Assembly (NCBI RefSeq): GCF_020781975.1
Contig: NZ_JAJGNI010000005.1
Location: 181,410 to 245,409, forward strand
Direction of reading: 5' to 3'
Length of the DNA stretch: 64,000 nt
Source of the DNA: Microbacterium schleiferi
Lineage (GTDB): Bacteria > Actinomycetota > Actinomycetes > Actinomycetales > Microbacteriaceae
A model generated the notes under the pieces. The model saw nothing but the letters and a program-made list of their open reading frames with translations, ran no database searches and was not told the origin of the DNA. Shown piece after piece: positions 1 to 10,804 of this stretch; the first letter of the stretch is position 1, and every line of letters starts with the position of its first letter. A program made the translations under genes and the position numbers.

Positions 1-1
1 C

Positions 2-301
2 CGCCTGCCGGGGAATGCGCACATCCTCTTTCCCGGGGCGTCGGGGGAGTCGCTTCTCTTCCTGCTCGACATGGCCGGGGTCTCGGTGTCGACGGGGTCT
101 GCGTGTCAGGCGGGTGTTCCCGAGCCTTCCCACGTCGTGACCGCGATGGGTCGAAGCGATCGGGAGGCGCGCGAGGTGCTGCGGTTCACCCTGGGGCGCT
201 CAACGACGGATGCCGACATCGACGCGGTTCTGCGGGTGCTTCCCGATGCGGTAGAGCGGGCGCGGGCGGCATCCGGGTCCCGTACAGATGGCCGCTCGTA
301 G
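2..301 (+). CDS. Cysteine desulfurase, C-terminal part (starts before the window)
   Basis: Only about the last 99 codons are inside the window, in the frame starting at base 2. They carry the IscS/NifS active-site loop (STGSACQAG), whose cysteine takes the persulfide sulfur from L-cysteine, followed by the C-terminal small-domain signature of this PLP enzyme family (VLRFTLGR). The next gene, mnmA, starts 10 bases after the stop; IscS-type enzymes feed sulfur through relays to MnmA, so the pair probably serves tRNA 2-thiouridylation and perhaps Fe-S assembly. Family is clear; iscS versus another desulfurase subtype cannot be settled from this fragment. Confidence 0.93.
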   Translation, partial: RLPGNAHILFPGASGESLLFLLDMAGVSVSTGSACQAGVPEPSHVVTAMGRSDREAREVLRFTLGRSTTDADIDAVLRVLPDAVERARAASGSRTDGRS

Positions 302-310
302 ACTGGGACC
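299..310 (+). promoter_or_regulatory. Leaderless-type promoter of mnmA
   Basis: A TAGACT box (299-304) lies 6 nt before the mnmA ATG and overlaps the TAG stop of the desulfurase gene. No Shine-Dalgarno sequence is visible, so mnmA can probably be read from a leaderless transcript as well as by read-through. Confidence 0.55.
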
Positions 311-1408
311 ATGCGTGTTCTTGCGGCCATGAGTGGCGGAGTCGACTCTGCCGTCGCCGCGGCGCGCGCTGTGGATGCCGGCCACGAGGTCGTCGGGGTG
401 CATCTCGCGCTTTCGCGCGCCGGAGGGACGCTGCGAACGGGCAGCCGCGGCTGTTGCACGATCGAGGACGCGATGGATGCTCGCCGCGCGGCCGATCGCC
501 TGGGCATCCCGTTCTACGTGTGGGACTTCTCGGAGCGGTTCCGCGACGAGGTAATCGACGATTTCATCGCCGAGTACCGGGCCGGGCGCACGCCGAACCC
601 GTGCATGCGCTGCAACGAGAAGATCAAGTTCGCAGCGCTGTTGGAGCGCGCGATCGAGCTCGGCTTCGATGCCGTCTGCACCGGCCATTACGCGACCCTC
701 GTCGAGACGCCGGAGGGCCGTGAGCTGCACCGGGCGTCGGATGCGGCGAAAGACCAGTCGTATGTGCTTGGCGTGCTCGACGCTGACCAGCTCGCGCACT
801 GCCTGTTCCCGCTCGGTTCGACCCCGTCGAAGGCTGTCGTGCGCGCCGAGGCGGAGGAGCGGGGCCTGACCGTTGCGCACAAGCCCGACAGCCACGACAT
901 CTGCTTCATTCCCGACGGCGACACGAAGGGGTGGCTGGCTGAGCGCGTCGGGGTCGCTGAAGGGCCTATCGTCGATCGTTCCGGCGCCCAGGTGGGCACT
1001 CACGATGGTGCCCACGCCTACACGGTCGGTCAGCGCCGCGGGCTCGCACTCGGCACTCCGGCTTCTGATGGCAAGCCGCGGTTCGTTCTCGAGATCCGAC
1101 CCGTGACCAACACGGTGGTCGTCGGGCCGAAGGAGGCTCTCGCGACCGCCGAGATCGCCGGATCACGGGTGACCTGGGCGGGGCGGGCGCCGGATGCGGC
1201 ATCCTTCGCGTGCGACGTACAGATCCGCGCCCACGCCGATCCGGTTCCCGCGCGAGCAGAGATCCTCGACGGCGAGGTCGTGGTCACGCCCGATGAGCCC
1301 CTCGACGGGGTCGCTACCGGGCAGACAGCGGTGCTCTACGACGGCACGCGCGTCATCGGCCAGTTCACGATCGATCGCACGAGGTCGGCTGTTCCCATCG
1401 AGGCGTGA
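311..1408 (+). CDS. mnmA: tRNA-specific 2-thiouridylase MnmA
   Basis: This 365-residue protein is full length for MnmA (TrmU), the ATP-dependent enzyme that places sulfur on C2 of wobble U34 in Lys, Glu and Gln tRNAs. The ATP PP-loop SGGVDSA is at residues 8-14. The two catalytic cysteines are C98 in the PCMRCN motif and C198 in DICFIPDGD. The C-terminal third forms the usual beta-barrel domain (GQRRGLALG, ending in GQFTIDRT). It follows a cysteine desulfurase, the upstream sulfur donor in this pathway. The ATG at 311 leaves the PP-loop at its normal position. Confidence 0.97.
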   Translation: MRVLAAMSGGVDSAVAAARAVDAGHEVVGVHLALSRAGGTLRTGSRGCCTIEDAMDARRAADRLGIPFYVWDFSERFRDEVIDDFIAEYRAGRTPNPCMRCNEKIKFAALLERAIELGFDAVCTGHYATLVETPEGRELHRASDAAKDQSYVLGVLDADQLAHCLFPLGSTPSKAVVRAEAEERGLTVAHKPDSHDICFIPDGDTKGWLAERVGVAEGPIVDRSGAQVGTHDGAHAYTVGQRRGLALGTPASDGKPRFVLEIRPVTNTVVVGPKEALATAEIAGSRVTWAGRAPDAASFACDVQIRAHADPVPARAEILDGEVVVTPDEPLDGVATGQTAVLYDGTRVIGQFTIDRTRSAVPIEA

Positions 1409-1451
1409 GCAGCGGCATCCTGTGTCGGCCTGCCGTGTCGTGGGTGGTGCC

Positions 1452-3785
<2,334 letters not shown>

Positions 3786-3822
3786 TCTGGCGCCAATCTG
3801 AGTGTCGTACGTTTGTTCTAAT

Positions 3823-3861
3823 CTCATGATCAAGGTCACTGAGGGAGGACAAGATCATGAG
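3823..3861 (+). promoter_or_regulatory. Inverted repeat across promoter and start of the DUF4262 gene
   Basis: CTCATGATC (3823-3831) and GATCATGAG (3853-3861) are perfect 9-base arms separated by 21 bases that hold the Shine-Dalgarno GGGAGG. The left arm overlaps a possible -10 box TAATCT (3819-3824) and the right arm contains the ATG. It could be a repressor site or, if transcription begins further upstream, an RNA hairpin hiding the start codon. Confidence 0.4.
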
Positions 3862-4345
3862 TGCACTGGACGCCGCAACGCAGGCATGGCTCGACCAAGA
3901 AGATCGCCACACCGTTGAGACCATTCGAAAGTACGGCACGTACATCCAGTACGTCGGTGGGGCCGGGCACGTTGAGCGCGCGCCGTTCGCGTACACGGTT
4001 GGTCTGTACGGGATCGGTCATCCCGAGCTCGCGATTCTTGGCGTGGGGCCCGAGACTGCGGCAGCGGTTCTCAACGATCTCTCGGCGCGTGTCCGGGACG
4101 GATCCGATCTCATTCCGGGCGAGATTCTGAGCTTCCAGGCGTGGCAACATCGCGTCCGCGTCGAGGCGGTTCCCAACCCGGGCGAGATCGCCTTCGCCGC
4201 CAATCGGTTCTACGAGCGACCCGACGCGTTCTCGGTTCCTCTTCTCCAACTCACCTACGACGATGTCAACGGCCACTTTCCGGACGAGGTGGGGTACTCG
4301 ATTCCCGCATGGATCCAACCACGGCCTGGGCAGTGGCGAGCCTGA
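3857..4345 (+). CDS. DUF4262 domain-containing protein
   Basis: A 162-residue soluble protein matching DUF4262 over its length: the N-terminal motif around TIRKYGTYIQYV, a central PFAYTVGLYGIGHPEL block and a C-terminal QLTYDDVNGHFP motif are typical of the family. Its function is unknown. The start has a good Shine-Dalgarno (GGGAGG, 8 bases upstream). It is separated from ligA by 71 bases with a possible promoter of its own, and ends 11 bases before the convergent acyl-CoA ligase gene. The start region lies inside a perfect inverted repeat, suggesting individual regulation. Confidence 0.8.
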   Translation: MSALDAATQAWLDQEDRHTVETIRKYGTYIQYVGGAGHVERAPFAYTVGLYGIGHPELAILGVGPETAAAVLNDLSARVRDGSDLIPGEILSFQAWQHRVRVEAVPNPGEIAFAANRFYERPDAFSVPLLQLTYDDVNGHFPDEVGYSIPAWIQPRPGQWRA

Positions 4346-4356
4346 TGCCGCGAGGC

Positions 4357-6060
4357 CTACTCCTCGCCCGAGAGCTCCAGAAGCTTCGCGCGCACCTGCC
4401 GCCGCAGGACCTTTCCGATCAGTGACTTTGGTAGCTCATCGACGACGAAGATTCGGCGCGGCACCTTGTAGGGGGTGAGGATGCTGCGCGCGAACTCGCG
4501 AATAGCGGTCTCGTCGATGTCCTCGACGCTGGACTCGAGCACGATAGCGGCGACAACCTCTTCACCGGAGTGCTCCGACGGCATCCCGACGACCGCGACA
4601 TCGGCAACGGCAGGATGCTGCCGCAGCACTCCCTCGACCTCGGTCGGGGCGACGTTGAAGCCTCCTGTGATGATGAGCTCCTTGATGCGGTCGACGATCC
4701 GCACGAACCCGGCGTTGTCGATTGTGACGATATCGCCGGTGCGGAACCAACCGTCGACGAAGACCTCCTCGGTCTCTTCCGGTCGCCCGTAGTAGCCAGA
4801 GAAGACCTGGGGGCCACGCACGATCAGTTCGCCACGCTCGCCCTGCGCGACGTCCGTCGTCGGATCATCTGGGTCGACGACGCGACACTCGGTGCCCGGA
4901 AGAGGCAAACCGACGGTGCCGGGGACGCGGTTGTCGGCGACGGGGTTCGCCATCAGTACGGGGGAGCACTCGCTGAGGCCGTAACCTTCGACGAGGTATC
5001 CGCCGGTCTCGGCCTCGAACGGCACGACGAGTTCGTGCGGGAGTGCCATTGCTCCCGAGATCGCGACGCCCGTACCCGCGAGCGAAATCCCCGTGCGCTG
5101 AGACTCCTTCAAGAGTCGATCAGCGATCGGCGGTACGAGCGGCAAGAAGGTCGCCGGATGCTTCTTCGTGACCTCGAGCACCATGTCGGGATCGAACCGC
5201 GGGAAAAGTACCAGGCGGGCGCCCATTGACATCGCGAACGTGAGACACAGCGTCAGTCCGTACGCATGGAACATCGGCAGGACGGCGTAGACGACGCATC
5301 CTTCGCCGCGCTGGATCGTGGGAACCCACGCCCGCGCCTGGGCAGCGTTCGAGAGCAGGTTGCGATGTGTCAGCGACGCGCCCTTGGGGTTGCCCGTCGT
5401 TCCGCTCGTGTATTGGATCAGGGCGAGATCGTCGGTGGAGGGTGACGGGTGCGCGGCAGGCAGCGGCTCGTGGCTCGCGACGTCATCCCAGCTGACGGCA
5501 CCGCTGACTCGCTCGGTGAGGGCGGTGCGCGCCTCGCGTGCTTTGGCGATCGGGAGCTTGAGTGCCAGCTGCATCGTCCAGGGCATCGCCTTGGTGATGT
5601 CGACCGAGATGAGTGTGTCGACACGCAGATCGCGGGGGAACTCCTGAACGGTGCGCACGACCTTGCTCCACACGATCGCGTGCTTGGCGCCGTGGTCTTC
5701 GAACTGCTTGCGCAGTTCCCGCGGGGTGTAGAGAGGGTTGTGCTCGACGACAACGGCTCCCAAGCGCAGGATCGCGTAGAACGCGACGATGTGCTGCGGG
5801 CAGTTGGGCAGCACGATCGCGACCGGGTCGCCTGCCCGGACGCCGTGTGCGTGCAAGGCGGCAGCAGCGCGTTGGATCTGCTCGTCGAGCGACCGATAGC
5901 TCGTCGTACGTCCGAAGAACTGCAGCGCGGGAGCATCGGGATAATCCCGGACGGATGTCGCAACGATGTCGACGAGTGACCCGCTGACCGGATCGAGGTC
6001 CTCGGGGACCCCCTCCGCGTAGCTGGCGATCCAGGGGCGAGGCGGGTCGTACTGCATCAC
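4357..6060 (-). CDS. Long-chain fatty acid--CoA ligase (FadD-like)
   Basis: A 567-residue member of the ANL adenylate-forming superfamily, which activates a carboxylic acid, most likely a fatty acid, to its AMP ester and then to the CoA thioester. Visible motifs are the AMP/P-loop TSGTTGNPKG near residue 216, the YGLSECSP motif, WFRTGD, and the C-terminal hinge and lysine motif (IIDRIKE-like VDRIKELIITGGFN and PKSLIGKVLRR). Length and motifs fit FadD-type ligases acting in beta-oxidation or lipid synthesis; chain-length preference cannot be read. The GTG at 6060 is preferred over the next ATG because it is 7 nt from a TAGGCT box. Confidence 0.88.
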   Translation of the reverse strand: MMQYDPPRPWIASYAEGVPEDLDPVSGSLVDIVATSVRDYPDAPALQFFGRTTSYRSLDEQIQRAAAALHAHGVRAGDPVAIVLPNCPQHIVAFYAILRLGAVVVEHNPLYTPRELRKQFEDHGAKHAIVWSKVVRTVQEFPRDLRVDTLISVDITKAMPWTMQLALKLPIAKAREARTALTERVSGAVSWDDVASHEPLPAAHPSPSTDDLALIQYTSGTTGNPKGASLTHRNLLSNAAQARAWVPTIQRGEGCVVYAVLPMFHAYGLTLCLTFAMSMGARLVLFPRFDPDMVLEVTKKHPATFLPLVPPIADRLLKESQRTGISLAGTGVAISGAMALPHELVVPFEAETGGYLVEGYGLSECSPVLMANPVADNRVPGTVGLPLPGTECRVVDPDDPTTDVAQGERGELIVRGPQVFSGYYGRPEETEEVFVDGWFRTGDIVTIDNAGFVRIVDRIKELIITGGFNVAPTEVEGVLRQHPAVADVAVVGMPSEHSGEEVVAAIVLESSVEDIDETAIREFARSILTPYKVPRRIFVVDELPKSLIGKVLRRQVRAKLLELSGEE

Positions 6061-6073
6061 GGCATTCAGCCTA
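6061..6073 (-). promoter_or_regulatory. Leaderless-type promoter of the acyl-CoA ligase
   Basis: On the minus strand TAGGCT (6073-6068) is followed by GAATGCC and then GTG. The same TAGGCTGAATGC string precedes the PaiB-like gene at 36005, an instructive internal match. Confidence 0.5.
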
Positions 6074-6110
6074 GGGGGGAGCGCGCCGCCCCTGAAGGTC
6101 CGGCTCGCGG

Positions 6111-6590
6111 TCAGAGTGTCTCGAAGGCGAGATGGCGCACGATCGCACGAGCGCGTGAATCCGGATCGGGAGGAGGCGGCGTTGCGCCACTGAGCCAGAT
6201 TCCGGCGAGTCCGTGCACGATAGCGAACGCAGCGTACGCCGAATCGTGCGCCTCCTCGTCATCCGACGCGTCAGTGCGGGCATCGGCAACGGCCCGCTCG
6301 AGGATGCCCCATGTCGCCATCCGTGCTGCAGCGAGTGAGGAATCCTCCTCATCGGTCAGTCGCGGTGTCCACATCACCGCGTAGTGGCCAGGATGGGCGA
6401 GCGCCCACGTCACGTAGGTCACGCCGTGGTGGTAGATGTCGCCGCCCGCCTCTGTCAGCGCCGCACTGACAACATCGTCGCGGCCGCCGGGGTAGACAAC
6501 CCTGCCGCGCCTTCGACGCCGCTCCTTCCGCGAGCGATGCTGCAGGTCGTCTTCATCGCGAGCGGGATCGTGGCTGCGCTCCCGGCTCAT
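6111..6590 (-). CDS. TetR-like protein with WHG ligand domain but no HTH
   Basis: This 159-residue protein matches the C-terminal WHG-type ligand domain of TetR-family regulators: the TYVTWALAHPGHYAVMW block, a helix around MATWGILERAV and the FAIVHGLAGIW signature. A normal TetR would have about 50-60 residues of helix-turn-helix before this; here there are only about 35 arginine-rich residues with no HTH. The other minus-strand frames and the roughly 95 bases up to gatC do not encode one. It is therefore either a truncated, non-DNA-binding remnant or a pseudogene. A weak start context adds doubt. It ends 50 bases before the start of the acyl-CoA ligase, which a complete TetR might have controlled. 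Confidence 0.6.
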   Translation of the reverse strand: MSRERSHDPARDEDDLQHRSRKERRRRRGRVVYPGGRDDVVSAALTEAGGDIYHHGVTYVTWALAHPGHYAVMWTPRLTDEEDSSLAAARMATWGILERAVADARTDASDDEEAHDSAYAAFAIVHGLAGIWLSGATPPPPDPDSRARAIVRHLAFETL

Positions 6591-6673
6591 CGACTCACCG
6601 TGCGTCGGACTGAGCGCTCTGCGGCGTGAAGCCGGAGGGGTCTGCGGGGCACAGGCGGTCGAGGTGCCCCACC

Positions 6674-6685
6674 TAGAATGGTGCG
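6674..6685 (+). promoter_or_regulatory. Leaderless-type promoter of gatCAB
   Basis: TAGAAT at 6674-6679 is followed by 6 nt and the GTG of gatC, with no Shine-Dalgarno sequence. The downstream genes overlap, so this is the probable promoter of the whole gatCAB operon. Confidence 0.6.
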
Positions 6686-6985
6686 GTGTCTGAAATCACC
6701 CCCGATCTCGTGCGCCATCTTGGTGTGCTCGCCCGGATCCGCCTGAGCGACGACGAGGTTCAGCGCCTCACCGGCCAGCTCGACGCGATCGTCGACAACA
6801 TCGCCAAGGTGTCGCAGGTGGCCACTCCCGAGGTGCCTGCGACCAGTCACCCGATCGCCCTACACAATGTGTTCCGCGCTGATGTTCCGGGCGACATGCT
6901 CACGCCCGAGCAGGTGCTGCAGAACGCCCCGGATGCCGCAGACGGCCGCTTCCGTGTGACCGCGATCCTGGGAGAAGAACAGTGA
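6686..6985 (+). CDS. gatC: Asp-tRNA(Asn)/Glu-tRNA(Gln) amidotransferase subunit C
   Basis: A 99-residue GatC, the small subunit that wraps around the GatA-GatB interface. Family features are the N-terminal [14 protein letters not shown] helix, the QLDAIVDNI segment and the C-terminal [11 protein letters not shown] block. The GTG start at 6686 is fixed by the upstream TAGAAT box and the frame. Its stop overlaps the gatA start by 4 bases, so it heads a translationally coupled gatC-gatA-gatB operon. Confidence 0.95.
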   Translation: MSEITPDLVRHLGVLARIRLSDDEVQRLTGQLDAIVDNIAKVSQVATPEVPATSHPIALHNVFRADVPGDMLTPEQVLQNAPDAADGRFRVTAILGEEQ

Positions 6986-8505
6986 CAGACCTCACCCGCC
7001 TGACAGCTGCCGAGCTGGCGTCGTCGCTCGCCTCGGGCGAGATATCGAGTGTCGAGGCTACGCGCGCGCATCTCGACCGGATCGCCGCGGTGGATGCCGA
7101 CATCCACGCCTTCCTCCACGTCAGCGACCACGCGCTCGAGGTGGCAGCCGATATCGACGCCCGGCGCACGGCAGGCGAAGAGCTCCCCGAGTTGGCGGGA
7201 GTCCCGCTCGCCATCAAGGATGTGCTCGTCACGACCGACATGCCGTCCACGAGCGGATCCCGCATCCTCGAGGGGTTCATGTCGCCCTACGATGCGACGG
7301 TCGTCGCGCGTTCGCGTGCTGCCGGTCTCGTCCCGCTGGGCAAGACCAACATGGACGAATTCGCGATGGGCTCCTCGACCGAGCACTCGGCCTACGGTCC
7401 CACGCGCAATCCATGGGATCTCGACCGAATCCCCGGCGGGTCTGGCGGTGGATCAGCCGCGGCAGTCGCAGCTTTCGAGGCGCCACTTGCTCTCGGGTCC
7501 GACACCGGCGGTTCGATTCGTCAGCCGGCGCACGTGACCGGCACGGTGGGTGTGAAGCCCACGTACGGCGCTGTGAGCCGGTACGGGGCGATCGCACTGG
7601 CCTCCAGCCTCGATCAGGTCGGACCGGTCACCCGGACGGTGCTCGACGCGGGTCTGCTCCACGACGTGATCGGCGGTCACGACCCCCACGATTCGACCTC
7701 GCTCGCCGAGGACTGGCCGTCGTTTGCGGATGCCGCACGCGAGGGTGCCCGCGGCGATGTGCTGAAAGGTCTGCGGGTCGGCGTCATCCGGGAACTGCCC
7801 GACAGCGGTTTCCAGAGCGGTGTTTCGGCGTCCTTCCGTGCAGCTCTGGCACGTATGGAGGCGCAGGGTGCCGAGATCGTCGAGATCAGCGCGCCCCACT
7901 TCGAGTACGGCGTCGCCGCCTACTACCTGATCCTGCCCGCTGAGGCATCCAGTAACCTCGCGAAGTTCGACTCGGTGCGCTTCGGACTGCGCGTCGACGT
8001 TCCGGGAGGAACTGTTGAAGACGTCATGGCAGCTACGCGAGAAGCGGGCTTCGGCGACGAGGTCAAGCGCCGCATCATTCTCGGGACATACGCCCTGAGC
8101 GCCGGCTACTACGACGCGTACTACGGATCGGCGCAGAAGGTTCGCACCCTCATCCAGCAGGACTTCGACCAGGCGTTCGCGCAGGTCGACGTCATCGCCA
8201 CACCCACCGCCCCGACCACGGCGTTCCGCCTGGGGGAGAAGATCGACGACCCGCTGCAGATGTATCTCAACGACGTCGCGACGATCCCTGCAAACCTCGC
8301 CGGTGTTCCCGGAATCTCTCTTCCCTCGGGTCTGTCGGCAGACGATGGCCTGCCTGTCGGCATCCAGTTCCTCGCGCCGGCTCGACAGGATGCGCGGCTC
8401 TACCGCGTGGGTGCGGCGCTCGAGGCGCTGCTGCTGGACGAGTGGGGTGGTCCGCTGCTTGACCGGGCCCCGGTATTGAGCGCATCGACGGGAGGGCGTG
8501 CCTGA
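6982..8505 (+). CDS. gatA: Asp-tRNA(Asn)/Glu-tRNA(Gln) amidotransferase subunit A
   Basis: GatA is the amidase subunit that releases ammonia from glutamine for GatB. The 507-residue chain is full length and carries the amidase-signature catalytic triad: K79 (AIKDV), S154 in the GGSGGGS loop and S178 in [10 protein letters not shown], at the same numbers known for GatA enzymes. Start is GTG, overlapping gatC by GTGA. The presence of gatCAB means Gln-tRNA, and possibly Asn-tRNA, is made by the indirect transamidation route as usual in actinobacteria. Confidence 0.97.
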   Translation: MTDLTRLTAAELASSLASGEISSVEATRAHLDRIAAVDADIHAFLHVSDHALEVAADIDARRTAGEELPELAGVPLAIKDVLVTTDMPSTSGSRILEGFMSPYDATVVARSRAAGLVPLGKTNMDEFAMGSSTEHSAYGPTRNPWDLDRIPGGSGGGSAAAVAAFEAPLALGSDTGGSIRQPAHVTGTVGVKPTYGAVSRYGAIALASSLDQVGPVTRTVLDAGLLHDVIGGHDPHDSTSLAEDWPSFADAAREGARGDVLKGLRVGVIRELPDSGFQSGVSASFRAALARMEAQGAEIVEISAPHFEYGVAAYYLILPAEASSNLAKFDSVRFGLRVDVPGGTVEDVMAATREAGFGDEVKRRIILGTYALSAGYYDAYYGSAQKVRTLIQQDFDQAFAQVDVIATPTAPTTAFRLGEKIDDPLQMYLNDVATIPANLAGVPGISLPSGLSADDGLPVGIQFLAPARQDARLYRVGAALEALLLDEWGGPLLDRAPVLSASTGGRA

Positions 8506-10037
8506 TGGCTACCGCGAAGCTCATGGATTACGACAAGGCTCTCGAGCTGTTCGAGCCGGTGCTCGGGTTCGAGGTGCATGTCGAGCTGAACACCGAGACC
8601 AAGATGTTCTCGGCTGCCGGCAACCCGGCCCACGCCTCCAACCACAGCGCTGAGCCCAACACCCTTGTCGCCCCGGTCGACATGGGGCTTCCAGGGGCGT
8701 TGCCGGTCGTGAACGAGACAGCAGTGCGCTCGTCGATCAGCCTGGGGCTTGCCCTCGGTTGCTCGATCGCGCCCTCGAGCCGGTTCGCTCGCAAGAACTA
8801 CTTCTACCCCGACCTCGGAAAGAACTATCAGATCTCGCAGTACGACGAGCCCATCGCGTTCGAGGGCAAGGTCGAGGTCGAGCTCGAAGACGGCACCATC
8901 GTCGAGGTTCCCATCGAGCGCGCGCACATGGAAGAGGATGCCGGAAAGCTCACCCACATGGGCGGTTCCACGGGCCGCATCCAGGGCGCCGAGTACTCGC
9001 TCGTCGACTACAACCGCGCGGGCGTTCCGCTGATTGAGATCGTCACCAAGCCGATCTTCGGCGCCGAGCACCGCGCGCCCGAGATCGCCAAGGCCTATGT
9101 GCGGACGATCCGCGACATCGTGCTCTCGCTCGGCATCTCGGAAGCGCGTCTGGAGCGTGGGAACCTCCGCTGTGACGCGAACGTGTCGCTGCGCCCGCGC
9201 GTCGCGGCCGGCGAGCCGCCGGCTCCGTTGGGAACCCGCACCGAGACGAAGAACGTCAACTCGATGCGCTCGGTCGAGCGCGCGGTTCGTCACGAGATCC
9301 AGCGCCAGGCCGCGATCCTCGCTGCCGGCGGCACGATCACGCAAGAGACCCGTCACTGGCACGAAGACACCGGCACGACCTCGCCCGGACGCCCGAAGTC
9401 GGATGCCGACGACTACCGCTACTTCCCCGAGCCCGACCTGCTTCCCGTTGAGCCGTCGATCGAGCTGATCGAGGAGCTTCGAGCGGCGCTTCCCGAGTCA
9501 CCGGCTGCGCGTCGGCGCCGGCTGAAGGCGGAGTGGGGATTCACCGACCTCGAATTCCAGGATGTCGCCAACGGCGGCATCCTCGCCGAGGTCGAGGCGA
9601 CGATCGCTGCAGGCGCATCACCGGCATCAGCACGCAAGTGGTGGACCGGTGAGATTGCCCGAATCGCGAACGCGCAGGACCGCGAAGCGAGCGACCTCGT
9701 CTCGCCCGCCGACGTCGCGGCGCTCCAGCGGCTCGTCGATGCGGGAACACTCACCGACAAGCTCGCCCGACAGGTCCTCGAGGGCGTCATCGCCGGCGAG
9801 GGCACTCCGCAGGAGGTCGTAGACGCGCGAGGGCTCGCGGTCGTTTCGGATGACGGGGCGCTGATCGCCGCGATCGATGAGGCGCTCGCGTCCCAGCCCG
9901 ATGTGCTCGAGAAGATCCGCGACGGCAAGGTTCAGGCTGCCGGCGCGATCATCGGCGCTGTCATGAAGGCGATGAAGGGCCAGGCTGACGCCGCGCGCGT
10001 GCGCGAGTTGATTCTCGAGCGCGCTTCGCAGTCCTGA
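8505..10037 (+). CDS. gatB: Asp-tRNA(Asn)/Glu-tRNA(Gln) amidotransferase subunit B
   Basis: A 510-residue GatB, the kinase-like subunit that phosphorylates and amidates misacylated Glu-tRNA(Gln) or Asp-tRNA(Asn). N-terminal signatures are [16 protein letters not shown], the [17 protein letters not shown] block and the long [14 protein letters not shown] motif; the C-terminal 150 residues form the YqeY-like tRNA-binding tail. The ATG overlaps the gatA stop by one base (TGATG). A perfect 24-base palindrome 20 bases after the stop probably ends the operon. Confidence 0.97.
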   Translation: MATAKLMDYDKALELFEPVLGFEVHVELNTETKMFSAAGNPAHASNHSAEPNTLVAPVDMGLPGALPVVNETAVRSSISLGLALGCSIAPSSRFARKNYFYPDLGKNYQISQYDEPIAFEGKVEVELEDGTIVEVPIERAHMEEDAGKLTHMGGSTGRIQGAEYSLVDYNRAGVPLIEIVTKPIFGAEHRAPEIAKAYVRTIRDIVLSLGISEARLERGNLRCDANVSLRPRVAAGEPPAPLGTRTETKNVNSMRSVERAVRHEIQRQAAILAAGGTITQETRHWHEDTGTTSPGRPKSDADDYRYFPEPDLLPVEPSIELIEELRAALPESPAARRRRLKAEWGFTDLEFQDVANGGILAEVEATIAAGASPASARKWWTGEIARIANAQDREASDLVSPADVAALQRLVDAGTLTDKLARQVLEGVIAGEGTPQEVVDARGLAVVSDDGALIAAIDEALASQPDVLEKIRDGKVQAAGAIIGAVMKAMKGQADAARVRELILERASQS

Positions 10038-10057
10038 CCCTCGGTCGGCTCGAGCTG

Positions 10058-10081
10058 GTGCAGCCCCGCGCGGGGCTGCAC
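10058..10081. terminator. Hairpin terminator between gatB and the DUF2202 gene
   Basis: A perfect palindrome with 12-base arms (GTGCAGCCCCGC and its complement) lies between two convergent genes and can end transcription from both sides. There is no clear T-run, which is common in GC-rich actinobacteria. Confidence 0.65.
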
Positions 10082-10085
10082 TTCA

Positions 10086-10679
10086 TCAAGCCTGCCGCTC
10101 GAACGCGGCGAGGTGATTCTGGGAGCCGGCAAGCAGGCGCTCCAGGACAACCGCGACATCATCGGCAGCGTCGTCTAGGGCACGCGTCAGATCGGCGATG
10201 TCGGTTTGCTCGATGAGGACTCCGACATCGATGGCGGCGGCCCTGGACTGGCTGCCATCGGCCACGAGCTGGTCGTAGAGAGACTGGAGGTCGGGGTCGC
10301 GGAACTCGCCGACCTCGTCCGAGCGCGGATCGGCAAGGTCGTACTCCACGAGAAGTGTTGCCACGGCATCCTGATGCGAGATCTCGGACGCAGCGATGTT
10401 GACGAAGACGTTCCCGCCCCACAGGTCACCGAGCACGGTGTACACGTCGTGAGCGAGCTTCTCCTCTTCGATGAGGTACAGCAACTGCGCCTCCAGGTCG
10501 CTCGTGACGATTTCCGCGGGGATGGGTGACCCGGTCGGCGCCAGTGGGCTCGCGGTGGTCGGGGCAGCGGATGCCTCGGCCTCGGCGGTCGGTGCGGACG
10601 CGACCGTGCACCCCGAGATCCCCAGAGCCGCAGCTGTGACCACTGCGACGGGGAGGACATGGCGTGCTGAACTGATCAT
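10086..10679 (-). CDS. DUF2202 ferritin-like lipoprotein
   Basis: A 197-residue exported protein. The N-terminus is a lipoprotein signal peptide with lipobox LGISGC (C24), followed by an Ala/Thr/Pro-rich linker and a DUF2202 domain from about residue 56. DUF2202 is a four-helix ferritin-like fold; the likely metal ligands are in IEEEKLAHDVY (E71-H77) and ASEISHQDA (E99, H102). A Shine-Dalgarno AAGGAG stands 6 bases before the ATG. The promoter carries a CsoR-like palindrome, so a role in copper, sulfide or other thiol-metal stress at the cell surface is inferred. Biochemical function of the family is not established. Confidence 0.85.
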   Translation of the reverse strand: MISSARHVLPVAVVTAAALGISGCTVASAPTAEAEASAAPTTASPLAPTGSPIPAEIVTSDLEAQLLYLIEEEKLAHDVYTVLGDLWGGNVFVNIAASEISHQDAVATLLVEYDLADPRSDEVGEFRDPDLQSLYDQLVADGSQSRAAAIDVGVLIEQTDIADLTRALDDAADDVAVVLERLLAGSQNHLAAFERQA

Positions 10680-10703
10680 GACGTGCTCCTTCGATGTCGG
10701 ACT

Positions 10704-10722
10704 CTTATACCCCCTAGGGTAT
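10704..10722 (-). promoter_or_regulatory. CsoR/CstR-like operator over the DUF2202 promoter
   Basis: The palindrome ATACCCCCTAGGGTAT (10707-10722) has the ATACCC-N4-GGGTAT form known for CsoR-family repressors of copper or persulfide stress genes. It overlaps a minus-strand -10 box TATAAG (10709-10704), so bound repressor would block the DUF2202 gene. No CsoR gene is in the window. Confidence 0.6.
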
Positions 10723-10764
10723 CCCGGAAGGGTCCGCGGTGACCATCCAGCGCCTATGGGAACG

Positions 10765-10798
10765 CCGACAGAACACTGTCGGTGGGGCGGGCGAGAAT
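10765..10798 (+). promoter_or_regulatory. dinB promoter with inverted-repeat operator candidate
   Basis: CCGACAG and CTGTCGG (10765-10771 and 10776-10782) are perfect arms around AACA, ending 10 bases before a GAGAAT box (10793-10798) that is 6 nt from the dinB ATG. The position suits a repressor site. It does not match the usual actinobacterial LexA box well (no GTTC half). Confidence 0.4.
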
Positions 10799-10804
10799 GG
10801 ATGC

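Noticed and set aside
10740..10804. Canonical LexA (SOS) box upstream of dinB
   Set aside because: No GAAC-N4-GTTC-like pair; only the different inverted repeat described as an operator candidate.
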